From Actinoplanes palleronii (GTDB lineage Bacteria > Actinomycetota > Actinomycetes > Mycobacteriales > Micromonosporaceae), in the NCBI RefSeq assembly GCF_016862315.1, contig NZ_BOMS01000076.1, forward strand, positions 1 to 64,000: a DNA stretch of 64,000 nt. Direction: 5' to 3'. Made by a program: the position numbers and the translations under genes. Below the pieces are notes generated by a model. That model made no database searches. It was given only the letters and a program-made list of their open reading frames with translations, and was not told the origin of the DNA. This document shows positions 33,558 through 42,280 of the stretch, one piece after another. Positions within the stretch are counted from its first letter, which is position 1. Each line of letters begins with the position of its first letter.

Positions 33558-34709
33558 TCACTCGGTGGGCAGGACGGCGTTCACCATGAAGCCACGGCCA
33601 TCGGGACCCGATCCGATGTTCAGCTCACCGCCACAGGCGGTGATCCGTTCCCGCATGCCCATCATCCCGTATCCCCCTCCGGCGTCCACCGCCCCGACAC
33701 CGTCATCGGTCACCGTGACCAGGATGTCGTGCGGGGTGAACTCGATCAGCACGTCCACCATCGACGCCCGCGCGTGCCGGATGGTGTTGGTGAGCGCTTC
33801 CTGCACCACCCGGAAGACCGTGGCATCCACGTCGGAGGGCAGGGGCCGCTGCTGCCCGCGCCAGCGCAACGCCGCTTCCAGACCGCCCCAGCGCGCCTCA
33901 CCGAGCAGTTGCGGCACGTCACCCACCCCGTGCGCCGGGCTTGGCGGCTCATCGCTCTCCGCCGAACGCAGGGCGGCCAGCGACCGCCTGAGCTGGGAGA
34001 TCGCGGCCCGGCCGCTCTCCGCTATGACCTCGAAGGTCTTCTCGACCCGCGCCGGGTCGGTACGCGCCACCACCGGACCGGCCTCCGCCTGGACCACCAT
34101 GATCGCGACCGTGTGCGCCACGATGTCGTGCACCTCGCGGGCGATCCGGTTGCGGTCCCGCGCGGCGGCGGTGGCCCGTTCCTCCTCCTGCCGGGCGGCG
34201 CGTTCCTCCAGCACGGCGATCCGGTCGCCGCGACCCCGGGAGGCGATACCCATGCTGTACGCCGCCACGTAGGCCATCCCCACGTACCCGAAGGTGGCCG
34301 GGTCCTCCCCCGGGACCACCAGCGAGACGACCACCCCCACGGCCTGCACTCCGATGGCGATCTGCCGCCAGGGTGACGGGCTGAGCGACGCGAACGTGTA
34401 CGTCGCCACGAGCGGCCCGAACGGCAGCGGCGGCAGCTGGTGCGACAGCCCGAGGATGCTGATCGCCAGGCCCACAGTCACCGTGGTGAGCAGCGGGGCC
34501 CGCCGGCGCCAGAACAGCGGCAGCGACGCGCCGGCGGCGACCAGTATGTGCCAGAACTTCCCATCTTGGGAGAACGTCACCGGCAGGGCGGTGCCGACGA
34601 ACACCGCCACGGCGATCACCCCGTCCAGCCAGAGCGTGGCGTTGCGGGGCAACCGTTCGACCCGCAGTCGCGATCGGACGACGGCCGGAACGGGCGTGGA
34701 CAACGGCAC
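33558..34709 (-). CDS. NarL-type sensor histidine kinase
   Basis: 383 residues from a GTG with GAGGAG upstream. About five TM helices with short loops form the N-terminal half. Then come the HisKA_3 phosphoacceptor helix (REVHDIVAHTVAIMVVQAEAG, His in VHD), the HATPase N-box EALTNTIRHA, and the G-boxes DDGVGAVDAGGGYGMMGMRER. The short loops suggest it senses the membrane or a lipidic signal, as in LiaS/VraS-like kinases. Cognate regulator at 32865-33530. Confidence 0.9.
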   Translation of the reverse strand: MPLSTPVPAVVRSRLRVERLPRNATLWLDGVIAVAVFVGTALPVTFSQDGKFWHILVAAGASLPLFWRRRAPLLTTVTVGLAISILGLSHQLPPLPFGPLVATYTFASLSPSPWRQIAIGVQAVGVVVSLVVPGEDPATFGYVGMAYVAAYSMGIASRGRGDRIAVLEERAARQEEERATAAARDRNRIAREVHDIVAHTVAIMVVQAEAGPVVARTDPARVEKTFEVIAESGRAAISQLRRSLAALRSAESDEPPSPAHGVGDVPQLLGEARWGGLEAALRWRGQQRPLPSDVDATVFRVVQEALTNTIRHARASMVDVLIEFTPHDILVTVTDDGVGAVDAGGGYGMMGMRERITACGGELNIGSGPDGRGFMVNAVLPTE

Positions 34710-34790
34710 GAGCAGCTCCTCGACGGGCGGAGGGCCCCCAGTATGCCGCGCGAGGGGCGTCCGGTCGGGCCCGCGTAGAGCCTGCCTTCA

Positions 34791-34814
34791 TCGATGTCCT
34801 GTTTAGGACATCGA
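34791..34814. promoter_or_regulatory. Perfect inverted repeat upstream of ino1, PadR-like operator
   Basis: TCGATGTCCT-GTTT-AGGACATCGA is a 10-bp perfect inverted repeat 65 bp before the ino1 start. It contains ATGT and ACAT spaced by 10 bp, close to the ATGT-N8-ACAT pattern of PadR-family operators. PadR-type regulators next to ino1 are known in some actinomycetes; none is adjacent here. Confidence 0.45.
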
Positions 34815-34878
34815 GGTGGAGACCGGGACGAGCGGATCGGTTGGATGGGGTTCTGTCGCATAGAGAAGGAGGCACCAC

Positions 34879-35958
34879 GTGGGCGCAGTCCGCGTAGCCA
34901 TCGCCGGGGTCGGCAACTGTGCCGCGTCGCTGGTGCAAGGCGTCGAGTACTACCGGGACGCGAGGACGACCGACACCGTTCCCGGCCTCATGCACGTCAA
35001 TTTCGGCGACTACCACGTCGGCGACATCGAGTTCGTCGCAGCTTTCGACGTGGACGCGAAGAAGGTGGGCCAGGACCTGTCCGAGGCCATCGTCGCCAGC
35101 GGCAACAACACCATCAAGATCTGCGACGTTCCCCCGTCCGGGGTCGTCGTACGGCGTGGCCCGACGATGGACGGTCTCGGCGAGTACTACCGGGAGATGA
35201 TCGAGGAGTCCGACGAGCAGGCCGTCGACGTGGTTCGTACGCTGCGCGAGTCCGGGGCCGACGTCCTGGTGTCGTACCTGCCGGTGGGGTCGGAGGACGC
35301 CGACCGGTTCTATGCGAGGTGCGCGATGGAGGCGGGCGTCGGGTTCGTCAACGCGCTGCCGGTGTTCATCGCCTCGGATCCGGTGTGGGCGGCCCGGTTC
35401 ACCGAGGCCGGCGTGCCGATCGTCGGCGACGACATCAAGTCGCAGGTGGGCGCCACCATCACCCACCGGGTGCTGGCGAAGCTCTTCGAGGACCGCGGCG
35501 TCCGGCTGGAGCGCACCTACCAGCTCAACTTCGGCGGCAACATGGACTTCATGAACATGCTGGAGCGCAAGCGCCTGGCCTCGAAGAAGCTTTCCAAGAC
35601 CCGGGCCGTGACCTCGCAGGTGCCCCGGGAGATGGCCGCCAGCGACGTGCACATCGGTCCCAGCGACTACGTGCCGTTCCTGGAGGACCGCAAGTACGCG
35701 CTGGTGCGCCTGGAGGGCCGGGCGTTCGGCGACGTGCCCCTGCAACTGGAGTACAAGCTCGAGCTGTGGGACTCTCCCAACTCGGCCGGCGTGATCATCG
35801 ACGCGGTCCGGGCTGCCAAGATCGCCATGGACCGGGGGATCGGCGGCCCGCTCCTCTCCGCCTCCTCGTACTTCATGAAGTCACCGCCCGAGCAGTACGA
35901 CGACGCCACCGCCAGGGACGCCGTCGAACGCTTCATCCGCGGTGAGATCGAACGCTGA
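34879..35958 (+). CDS. ino1: myo-Inositol-1-phosphate synthase
   Basis: 359 residues from a GTG with GAAGGAGG about 7 nt upstream. It converts glucose 6-phosphate to 1D-myo-inositol 3-phosphate using NAD. The Rossmann start ([16 protein letters not shown]), the VSYLPVGSE segment, [28 protein letters not shown] and the catalytic-Lys region [14 protein letters not shown] are intact and the length is standard for actinobacteria (about 360). It could be the housekeeping enzyme for mycothiol and phosphatidylinositol. Its place between the cluster's regulators and PPTase, and an IMPase, a Gfo/Idh dehydrogenase and an aminotransferase in the same cluster, suggest supply of inositol for an aminocyclitol. 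Confidence 0.92.
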   Translation: MGAVRVAIAGVGNCAASLVQGVEYYRDARTTDTVPGLMHVNFGDYHVGDIEFVAAFDVDAKKVGQDLSEAIVASGNNTIKICDVPPSGVVVRRGPTMDGLGEYYREMIEESDEQAVDVVRTLRESGADVLVSYLPVGSEDADRFYARCAMEAGVGFVNALPVFIASDPVWAARFTEAGVPIVGDDIKSQVGATITHRVLAKLFEDRGVRLERTYQLNFGGNMDFMNMLERKRLASKKLSKTRAVTSQVPREMAASDVHIGPSDYVPFLEDRKYALVRLEGRAFGDVPLQLEYKLELWDSPNSAGVIIDAVRAAKIAMDRGIGGPLLSASSYFMKSPPEQYDDATARDAVERFIRGEIER

Positions 35959-35968
35959 TCGGCAGGTC

Positions 35969-35999
35969 ACGGGGGGAGCCGGAGTCCGGCTCCCCCCGT
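35969..35999. terminator. Bidirectional terminator between ino1 and PPTase genes
   Basis: ACGGGGGGAGCCGGA and TCCGGCTCCCCCCGT form an almost loop-less perfect inverted repeat 11 nt after the ino1 stop; the real loop is probably GGAGTCC. The convergent PPTase gene ends 10 nt further. Confidence 0.8.
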
Positions 36000-36008
36000 C
36001 GTCGTCTG

Positions 36009-36692
36009 TCACGGCGCCCGCTGGAGATCATGGTGGAACTCGCGGTGGTGGCAGGGCGCGGGCTCCGTTCCGGCCAGCGCCACGGCACCGCAGTAGGGGC
36101 CGTCAACGGGCAGGTCCCGGACGAAATAGGCGCCGGGAAGCCGGCCGGACGGATCACAGACCACGGCCCCGTCCGCCGTACCGGTGACCGGAAGCCGTAG
36201 CCCGAGCGCCAGCCGCGCGCCGGCGGCCTTGACACATGCCTCCTTGCGGGTCCACAACCGCAGGTACGTGCGGTAGGCACCGGTGCCCGCCGCCGCGACC
36301 CGGGCGGCCTCCGCGGGGGCGAAGAAACGTGCGGCCATCCGCCGCGGGTCCAGCCCGGGCCGGGGATGGTCGAGGTCCACGCCGACCGGCCGGCCGGCGA
36401 TCGCGATCAGTGCCCGGTCGCCGGCGTGCGCCAGGCTGAAGTGCAATGACCCGCCGGGCAGGTACGGCCGACCCTGCGGACTACGGCGCAGCGGCAGCGC
36501 AGTGGGCCCCAGCTGGAGGCGCTCGGCGAGGATCCCGTTCAGCGCGGCGTGTGCGGCGACGAAGCGGCGGCGACCGTCCGGGTCGCCGAAGGTGGCGGCA
36601 CGCCGCAGCTCACCAGGGGTGAGCCAGCGGGCGGCGTCGACGTCCCGGTCCACGTGGACGGTCCAGACGTCGACGCCGTCCGGCTCAGTCAC
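36009..36692 (-). CDS. Sfp-type 4'-phosphopantetheinyl transferase
   Basis: 227 residues from the GTG at 36692, which overlaps the dehydrogenase stop by 8 nt; the longer frame is unlikely. The family motifs are present: SPQGRPYL, FSLAHAGD, VGVDLDHPRPGLD (GVDxE-type metal site with Asp) and WTRKEACVKAAG. It transfers the phosphopantetheine arm of CoA to carrier proteins, here presumably those at 39329-39604 and 43207-43479. Last gene of the long minus-strand operon. Confidence 0.9.
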   Translation of the reverse strand: MTEPDGVDVWTVHVDRDVDAARWLTPGELRRAATFGDPDGRRRFVAAHAALNGILAERLQLGPTALPLRRSPQGRPYLPGGSLHFSLAHAGDRALIAIAGRPVGVDLDHPRPGLDPRRMAARFFAPAEAARVAAAGTGAYRTYLRLWTRKEACVKAAGARLALGLRLPVTGTADGAVVCDPSGRLPGAYFVRDLPVDGPYCGAVALAGTEPAPCHHREFHHDLQRAP

Positions 36693-37851
36693 GGCCGATT
36701 TTGCCCTGGACGAGACCCTGGAAGGTGTTGAGTCGCTGGATGTTGCCGGTGCCCTCCATGAATTCCACACCACGGGCGTCGCGGATCAGCTTGTCCAGCA
36801 TCGGCTGGGTCAGCCGTGCGCCCGGACCGAAGTACTCCAGCGCCTCCAGCGTCACCTCCTCGGCCAGCCGGGCCGCCCGCGCCTTCGCCGCCGACGCCAG
36901 GTGGCCGTTGGCCGGTTGGGCGTCCACGATCGCGGCGGCCTGCCAGATGAGCTGCCGCACTCCGTCGATCCGTCGGCCGGTCCGCTCCCAGCGCAGCCGT
37001 TCGGCCTTGGACAGCGAACTGCGCTGCTCGGCGACGTAGTCGTGCGCCGACCGGGCGATGCCCAGGGCGATCGCCGCCACGCCCGGACGTAGCCGGTTGA
37101 ACATCTGCACGCCGCTCCACACCCCCCGCCGGGTGGGGCTGAGATGGCGACCGAGTACCCGGGCGGCCGGGACCGGCACGCCGTCCAGGGTGATCGCGCT
37201 GAGCTGGGCGCCGCGCAGACCGATCGTCGGGATCGGCTCGGCCTTGAAGCCGGGCGCACCAGTGTCGACGAGTACCGCGGTGGCGCCGAGCGGGCCAGGC
37301 CGGTCCCGGGCGAAGACGACGCCGACCTGAGCCCTGGCGCCGTTGCCGATGTAGCGTTTGGCACCGCGCAGCAGCAGGCCCCCCTCACCGTCCGGATCCA
37401 GCGCGGTACCCATCGCACCCGCGTCCGATCCGTGATCAGGTTCGGTCAGCGCGAAGAAGGTCCAGGTTGGCGCGGCCAGCAGCCGGCCGTAGAACCACTC
37501 CTTCTGCTCCTGGTCGGCGAGCAGATCGATGAGCACTCCGGACAGCGAGGCGCCGGGAGACGCGAGCAACATGCCGGCGTCCCCGGCGGCGATCTCCTCG
37601 GCGAACACCACCCGTTCCATGGCGGTCATACCGTCGAACCGGTATCCGCCGATGAGCGTCCGGTCCGGCAGCCACCGCTCCGGGATGAGCATGCGGGACA
37701 GGTGCCGTACGGCGGGGTTGTCCAGGCACCGGTACACGGTGTCCGGATCGCGGTCCAGTTCCAGTGCCGTCCCGCGCAGATCGCGCGCCCAGTCCCGGGC
37801 GTGCACCCGAGCGGTGCCGAGCCGGTCGTCCAGTTCGATCACGGTACCCAC
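36685..37851 (-). CDS. Acyl-CoA/acyl-ACP dehydrogenase 1 (catalytic Glu present)
   Basis: 388 residues, standard ACAD length. FALTEPDHGSDA and KRYIGNGARA mark the FAD/substrate middle domain. The C-terminal helical bundle ends with VEFMEGTGNIQRL, the position of the usual catalytic Glu. It should introduce an alpha,beta double bond into a thioester or act on a related substrate. It overlaps its upstream neighbour by 13 nt and the PPTase by 8 nt. Upstream lies a short ACAD-C-like protein, possibly a partner. Substrate is unknown; a carrier-bound acyl chain of the cluster is likely. Confidence 0.85.
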   Translation of the reverse strand: MGTVIELDDRLGTARVHARDWARDLRGTALELDRDPDTVYRCLDNPAVRHLSRMLIPERWLPDRTLIGGYRFDGMTAMERVVFAEEIAAGDAGMLLASPGASLSGVLIDLLADQEQKEWFYGRLLAAPTWTFFALTEPDHGSDAGAMGTALDPDGEGGLLLRGAKRYIGNGARAQVGVVFARDRPGPLGATAVLVDTGAPGFKAEPIPTIGLRGAQLSAITLDGVPVPAARVLGRHLSPTRRGVWSGVQMFNRLRPGVAAIALGIARSAHDYVAEQRSSLSKAERLRWERTGRRIDGVRQLIWQAAAIVDAQPANGHLASAAKARAARLAEEVTLEALEYFGPGARLTQPMLDKLIRDARGVEFMEGTGNIQRLNTFQGLVQGKIGRD

Positions 37852-38492
37852 CCCTCTCCACCGATCCAGGCGTCGGCGAGCAACTCCGACGCGTTGACCA
37901 CCGCGCCCGGCCCGTCCGCGGTGAACCCGCTCGCGCCGAGCAGACGCAGCAGCATCCGGTCGGTCATGGTGATCTGCCGGTGCAGGGCAACCAGGGATTC
38001 GGCCGGCGGTGGCGTACCGGTCAGTTGGATCTTGATCTCGATCTGCTCGGTGACCGCGTCCGCCAGGGCACCCTTGATCAGTTGCTGCAGCAGCAGCGGG
38101 GTGTCGCCGACGCGGCGGTCGCCGAGGTGGGCGACCGTGGCATCGAGCAGCGCCTCGGACAGTCCGAGCCGGAGCCCGGCCAACCGGGCCAGCCAGTCAG
38201 ACCAGGGTGCCGGCACCCCGGCCGGACCCGGTGCGCCCCGGTAGCGGACCGCGGCGAGCGGGCCGTCCGGTGTCTCGACCCTGCCGAGCCGTTCGACGGC
38301 GGCCGGGTCGAGCACGGCGACCGTACCCGCGGTCCACACCCCGATGACGTCGTGCAGCGCCGGTTCGGGCAGCACGCAGCAGCCGGACGGGCCGCACGGC
38401 AGGACCCGCTCCGGCAGCGTGTCGTGCATCGTGGTGAGCGTTGCGGTCAGCCCGTGGGCCCGGGCTGCCCGCCGGGCCTGGTCGGCGTTCAT
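37839..38492 (-). CDS. Short acyl-CoA-dehydrogenase-like protein
   Basis: 217 residues from the ATG at 38492 (the longer frame is antisense-like). The N-terminal half has LPERVLPCGPSGCC. The C-terminal about 110 residues read like an ACAD C-terminal helical domain: LRLGLSEALLDATVAHL, LLLQQLIKGALADAVTEQIEI and LLGASGFTADGPG. The FAD-binding middle domain is missing. It overlaps both neighbours (4 and 13 nt). It may be a non-catalytic partner of dehydrogenase 1. Family call is moderate. Confidence 0.5.
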   Translation of the reverse strand: MNADQARRAARAHGLTATLTTMHDTLPERVLPCGPSGCCVLPEPALHDVIGVWTAGTVAVLDPAAVERLGRVETPDGPLAAVRYRGAPGPAGVPAPWSDWLARLAGLRLGLSEALLDATVAHLGDRRVGDTPLLLQQLIKGALADAVTEQIEIKIQLTGTPPPAESLVALHRQITMTDRMLLRLLGASGFTADGPGAVVNASELLADAWIGGEGWVP

Positions 38493-39322
38493 GACCGCAC
38501 CTCCGGCTCGGTACCGGCGAAGACCGCGACGCAGAGGGTGCCCGACACCGGGTCGTGGTCCGCCACCGCGATCGGACCCGCGGTATCCGCCCGGCGCTGG
38601 GCGAACTCGGCCCAGACGCCGGCCGCCCCCAGATCCGGCGCCGGGACCGACGGGCGTGCGGCGGTCATACCCCGCCCGGTGATCAGAACGGCGTCCGCCG
38701 GTACCAACTCGTCCAGCAACGCCCCGGCCGCCGCGGGTGTCACGTCCGGGCACTGGTGCACGCTGACCCCGTCGGAGCCGGCCGGTTCGAGCAGCACCGC
38801 CACCCCGATGTCGTGTCCGGGCACCGGGTAGCGGGCCCCGGTCACCTCGTACGACATCGTCGTCTGCTCCAGGACCAGCAGCAACGCCCGGCAGCCCGGG
38901 AAGTCGCCGGAGTAGGTCCCCAGCAGCCGCAGGGCGGTGAACGGCGCCACCGGCCCCTGGTCGGACACCGCGAAGGCGAGAGGATCACCGTGGAGCAGCT
39001 CGTTGAGGTAGCAGGCGGTGACCCGGCGCGGGTCGGCGTCCGGGGTGGAGTGCGCGATGACGACCAGATCCACCGGCACCGCGAGGTCGAGGTCACGCAC
39101 CAGCCGGTCCGCCATCGTGGTGAAGGAGTTCCGGCTGGCGGCCGCGTGCCGATCCCGGTCGAACCGGCGGCCGTACAGCTCGGTCATGTCCGAGAGGTAT
39201 TCCTCGAGCAGCGGATCGTCCCGGTACGGCTCCGGGTCGGGGCCGAACCGGCGGGCGATCACCTGAACCGGCCGGAGCCGGCCCGTACGAGCCGGCGCCG
39301 GCGAGGCGATGGACAGGAACAT
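38489..39322 (-). CDS. KAS III-like thiolase-fold protein lacking the active-site Cys
   Basis: 277 residues. The middle reads like the KAS III N-terminal half: DLVVIAHSTPDADPRR, then AFAVSDQGPVAPFTALRLL, which aligns with the AFDI-x-AACxGF active-site strand but has no Cys, followed by ALLLVLEQTT. The C-terminal half is shorter than in true KAS III (total usually about 320-340). It may be a structural partner of the KAS III-like enzyme at 42281 or a non-ketosynthase acyltransferase. Its start is 6 nt after the carrier protein stop. Confidence 0.5.
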   Translation of the reverse strand: MFLSIASPAPARTGRLRPVQVIARRFGPDPEPYRDDPLLEEYLSDMTELYGRRFDRDRHAAASRNSFTTMADRLVRDLDLAVPVDLVVIAHSTPDADPRRVTACYLNELLHGDPLAFAVSDQGPVAPFTALRLLGTYSGDFPGCRALLLVLEQTTMSYEVTGARYPVPGHDIGVAVLLEPAGSDGVSVHQCPDVTPAAAGALLDELVPADAVLITGRGMTAARPSVPAPDLGAAGVWAEFAQRRADTAGPIAVADHDPVSGTLCVAVFAGTEPEVRS

Positions 39323-39328
39323 CGCCGG

Positions 39329-39604
39329 TCAGGCCAGACCCTGTTCGAGGACATAGTCGGCGAGGGTGCCGACCGACTCGAAGTGGTGCTGCTCCAGCGT
39401 GTCCGAGTCGATCATGATGTCCAGCCGGTCCTCGAGGTGCATGAGCAGTTCGAGGACGTTCGTGGAGTCCAGGCCGAGCTCGTCCATCAGCCGGGTCTGT
39501 TCGGTGACCTGTACCGAGTCACGGTTCAGCACGGCGACGACAGCGTCGATCACGTGGTCGACGACCGCGGCGCGGTCGACGGTGGCTTCCGAAGCCATGG
39601 TCAT
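39329..39604 (-). CDS. Acyl/peptidyl carrier protein 1 (BtrI-like position)
   Basis: 91 residues from the ATG at 39604, with AGGAGG upstream. A four-helix carrier protein with the phosphopantetheine Ser47 in ELGLDSTNV and an acidic recognition helix (LELLMHLEDRLDI). It sits next to a PLP decarboxylase and an ATP-grasp ligase, the same trio as BtrI-BtrK-BtrJ in butirosin, where the ligase loads Glu on the carrier and the decarboxylase turns it into a gamma-aminobutyryl thioester. Loading here is by inference. Confidence 0.9.
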   Translation of the reverse strand: MTMASEATVDRAAVVDHVIDAVVAVLNRDSVQVTEQTRLMDELGLDSTNVLELLMHLEDRLDIMIDSDTLEQHHFESVGTLADYVLEQGLA

Positions 39605-39638
39605 GGTGGTCCTCCTGTGTGCCGGTCGGAATGGGTGG

Positions 39639-40895
39639 TCAGCCGAGGATCTGCGTCCTGAGCAGGTCCTCGACGGTGTCGCGGCGGCGAACCAGGCGGG
39701 CTTGGCCGCCGTCCACCAGCACCTCGGCCGGGTGGCCGTGGCTGAGGAAGAGCACCGGTGAGGCGCTCGGGCCGTACGCGCCGGAGCGCAGCACACCGAC
39801 CAGGTCCCCCGGCTGCAGTTCGGGCAGTTCCACGTTGCGTCCGACGGTGTCGTTCGGGGTGCACAGCGGGCCGGTGACGTTCCACGGGCCGGGGTCCGTA
39901 CCGGCCCGGTTGAGCAGCCGCATCGGGAAGTTGCGTTTGACGAACGACCCGATGCCGACGGCCGCCATGTGATGGTTGGTGCCGCCGTCGGTCACCGCGA
40001 AACGCTCCTGCATCGACGTCTTCACGTACCGCACCCGGGTGACGTAGGTGCCGCACGGTGCGGCCAGGTACCGGCCGAGCTCCAGCAGCAACCGGGCACC
40101 GGGGTGCGCGGCGTGGAACGCCTCGACCACCGGGTTGAGCAGGCCACAGACCGCGGCCGGGTCGAGGTCCGGTTCCCCGGTGAAGTAGCCGACGCCGAGG
40201 CCGCCGCCCACGTCGACGGCCTCCAGGACGAAGTCCAGCCGCTCGGCGAGCCGCTCGGCCAGGTCGATGATGCGACGGGCGTTCTCGGCGATCACCTCGG
40301 GGTCGAGGATCCGGGTGCCCATGTAGGCGTGCACCCCCAGGACCCGTACCCCAGGATGGTTCTTGACCAGGTCGGCCTCGTCGAAGAGCTGCTGTTCGTC
40401 GATCCCGAACTGACGCGGCTTGCCGCCCATGGTGAGGCCGGAGCCCTTGATCGCGAAGCTCGGATTGATCCGCAACATCACCGGGGCGATACCGCCCCGC
40501 TCCCGGGCCAGCTCGTCGATCATCGCCAGTTCCCCGAACGACTCGCAGACCAGGGCGAAGATGCCCTCCGCCAGGCACGCCTCGAGTTCGGCGCGGCTCT
40601 TGCCGGGGCCCAGGAAGATGATGTCGCCCGGAGCCACCCCGGCGGCCAGCGCGGTACGCAGCTCCACCATGGACGACACCTCGGCGCGGGCACCCAGGGA
40701 ACCGAGCAGTGCACAGACGGCTACGTTCGGGTTGGCCTTCAGCGAGTAGAACATCTCCATCGCCGGATGCAGCCGCTCGCGCAGGTCCTGGTACTGCCCG
40801 CGCAGGCTGTCACCGTCGTACACGTAGAACGGCGTGCCGAACCGCTCGGCCAGTTCGGACATCGGCACACCCTGGATCACCACTTCGCCGGTCAC
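39639..40895 (-). CDS. PLP-dependent decarboxylase, fold type III (LysA/BtrK-like)
   Basis: 418 residues from a GTG overlapping the ATP-grasp stop (GTGA), with GGAAGGAG upstream. PLP Lys53 lies in MFYSLKANPNV. HAYMGTRILDP, the phosphate-binding VDVGGGLGVGYF and ELGRYLAAPCGTYVTRV follow, and the C-terminal beta domain has LRSGAYGPSASP. This is the alanine-racemase-like family of ornithine, diaminopimelate and carrier-bound glutamate decarboxylases. Beside a carrier protein and an ATP-grasp ligase, action on a carrier-bound amino acid, as for BtrK, is more likely than on free lysine or diaminopimelate. Confidence 0.85.
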   Translation of the reverse strand: MTGEVVIQGVPMSELAERFGTPFYVYDGDSLRGQYQDLRERLHPAMEMFYSLKANPNVAVCALLGSLGARAEVSSMVELRTALAAGVAPGDIIFLGPGKSRAELEACLAEGIFALVCESFGELAMIDELARERGGIAPVMLRINPSFAIKGSGLTMGGKPRQFGIDEQQLFDEADLVKNHPGVRVLGVHAYMGTRILDPEVIAENARRIIDLAERLAERLDFVLEAVDVGGGLGVGYFTGEPDLDPAAVCGLLNPVVEAFHAAHPGARLLLELGRYLAAPCGTYVTRVRYVKTSMQERFAVTDGGTNHHMAAVGIGSFVKRNFPMRLLNRAGTDPGPWNVTGPLCTPNDTVGRNVELPELQPGDLVGVLRSGAYGPSASPVLFLSHGHPAEVLVDGGQARLVRRRDTVEDLLRTQILG

Positions 40896-42271
40896 CGTCG
40901 TACTCCTTCCGTCACGGCCGCCAGGCGGTCCGCGATCTCGCTGTCCATCGCCATCAGTTCGCCGGCCGTCGGCGCGATCAGGAAGCCGTACAGGCGGCCC
41001 TCGGCCGGGCCCGTGCCCGCTCGCACCAGGGCGTTCACGGTCGAGAAGTTCTGCACCACCATCCCGGCCTCGCCGGCGCCGCTGAGCAGCAACGGCCCGA
41101 GCGCGTCGCGCACCTCGCCGAAGCGCATCGGCTGCACCACGCGCAACGGGTACTGCCGGGCCAGTGCGCTCCACCCGGCCGGCACCAGGTGCTCCTGGAG
41201 CCCGATCTGGTAGGTCGACATGTTGCTGCGCGCGTTGATCTCCACAACCGGGTAGACCCCGCCCTCCGGATCGAGCATCGCGTCCACCCCGACCACCCCG
41301 AGGTAGCCGTCCTGGGCCAGCCGGGCGCCGAGCACCGCGGCGCTCTGCCGCACGATCGCGAGCTGCCGCGAGGTCAGCCCGGCGGGCATCCGGTGCCCCT
41401 TGTGTACGCCACCGGCGGTGACCGCCTCCTTGACGAAGTCGAAGTGCACCCCGCCGTCGCGGAACACGGTGAACTGGTAGTTGAGATCGATGGTCTTGTC
41501 GACCCACTCCTCGACCAGCAGCGCCAGCCGGTGATCGCCGGAACGGTCGGCCCGGCGGTGCAGCTTCCGGTGGATCTGGCCCAGGCGTGCCTCGTCCTGG
41601 ATCACCAGCAGGCCCTTGCCGGACACCCCGTACGAGTCCTTGAGCACCACCGTTCGCCCGGCCGCGAGCAGCTCCCGCGCGTGTTCCACGGCCTCGTCCA
41701 GCTCTTCGACGGTCTCGCAGGTCCAGCCCACGGACTGGCGCAACCCCAACTCGGTGGCGATCCGCCGGCTGTAGATCTTGCCGTTCACCGCCTTGCAGAC
41801 GGCAGCCGGCGACCCGGCCAGCGCCACCCCGGTACGCGCGGCGAGCGCTTCCTCGTCCACCGAGACCCCGTGCGGGACGAGCGCGGCCACCCCGGCCAGG
41901 GCGGACAACCGGGCGAGCAGAGCCGGGCTGTCCAGCGCGTCCTGGGTCACCGTGTGGTGCGGGTCCTGCCGGTCGGTGATCAGCAGATGCGGCAGGGCCA
42001 GCCCGAGCGCCTCCAGGTAGGCCAGGTGCTCCGGGTCCGGCCGGTCCTTGAGCACCACGTAGTCGTCCGGGCCGGCGAGCAGCAGGGCGAACTCGTCCAT
42101 CCGGTTCACCATCGCGTCGCCGGCGGTCAGCGCGATGCGGGGCAGGCCGAGCTCGTCACCTCCCCACCGCTGCTCCACCTCGAAGTTGCCGAGAAATACC
42201 AGTGGAGTCCGGGCGGTGCCCAGCAGAGCCGTCCGCAGCCGTCGGACGAAGGGTTCCCGTGTCGTCGTCAT
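40892..42271 (-). CDS. ATP-grasp amino acid:carrier protein ligase (BtrJ-like)
   Basis: 459 residues. The N-terminal pre-ATP-grasp segment (LVFLGNFEVEQRWGGD) and the ATP-grasp core are clear: VVLKDSYGVSGKGLL (ATP-binding Lys and glycine loop), LLVEEWVD, VGVDAMLDPEGG and VVEINARSNMSTYQ (metal-binding Glu and Asn). The EIN-x-R-x-NMSTYQ end is what I recall for BtrJ and relatives. It would activate an amino acid carboxylate with ATP and attach it to the carrier protein thiol. Coupled by 4 nt to the decarboxylase downstream and 9 nt after the KAS III-like gene. Confidence 0.8.
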   Translation of the reverse strand: MTTTREPFVRRLRTALLGTARTPLVFLGNFEVEQRWGGDELGLPRIALTAGDAMVNRMDEFALLLAGPDDYVVLKDRPDPEHLAYLEALGLALPHLLITDRQDPHHTVTQDALDSPALLARLSALAGVAALVPHGVSVDEEALAARTGVALAGSPAAVCKAVNGKIYSRRIATELGLRQSVGWTCETVEELDEAVEHARELLAAGRTVVLKDSYGVSGKGLLVIQDEARLGQIHRKLHRRADRSGDHRLALLVEEWVDKTIDLNYQFTVFRDGGVHFDFVKEAVTAGGVHKGHRMPAGLTSRQLAIVRQSAAVLGARLAQDGYLGVVGVDAMLDPEGGVYPVVEINARSNMSTYQIGLQEHLVPAGWSALARQYPLRVVQPMRFGEVRDALGPLLLSGAGEAGMVVQNFSTVNALVRAGTGPAEGRLYGFLIAPTAGELMAMDSEIADRLAAVTEGVRR

Positions 42272-42280
42272 AACGTCCTC

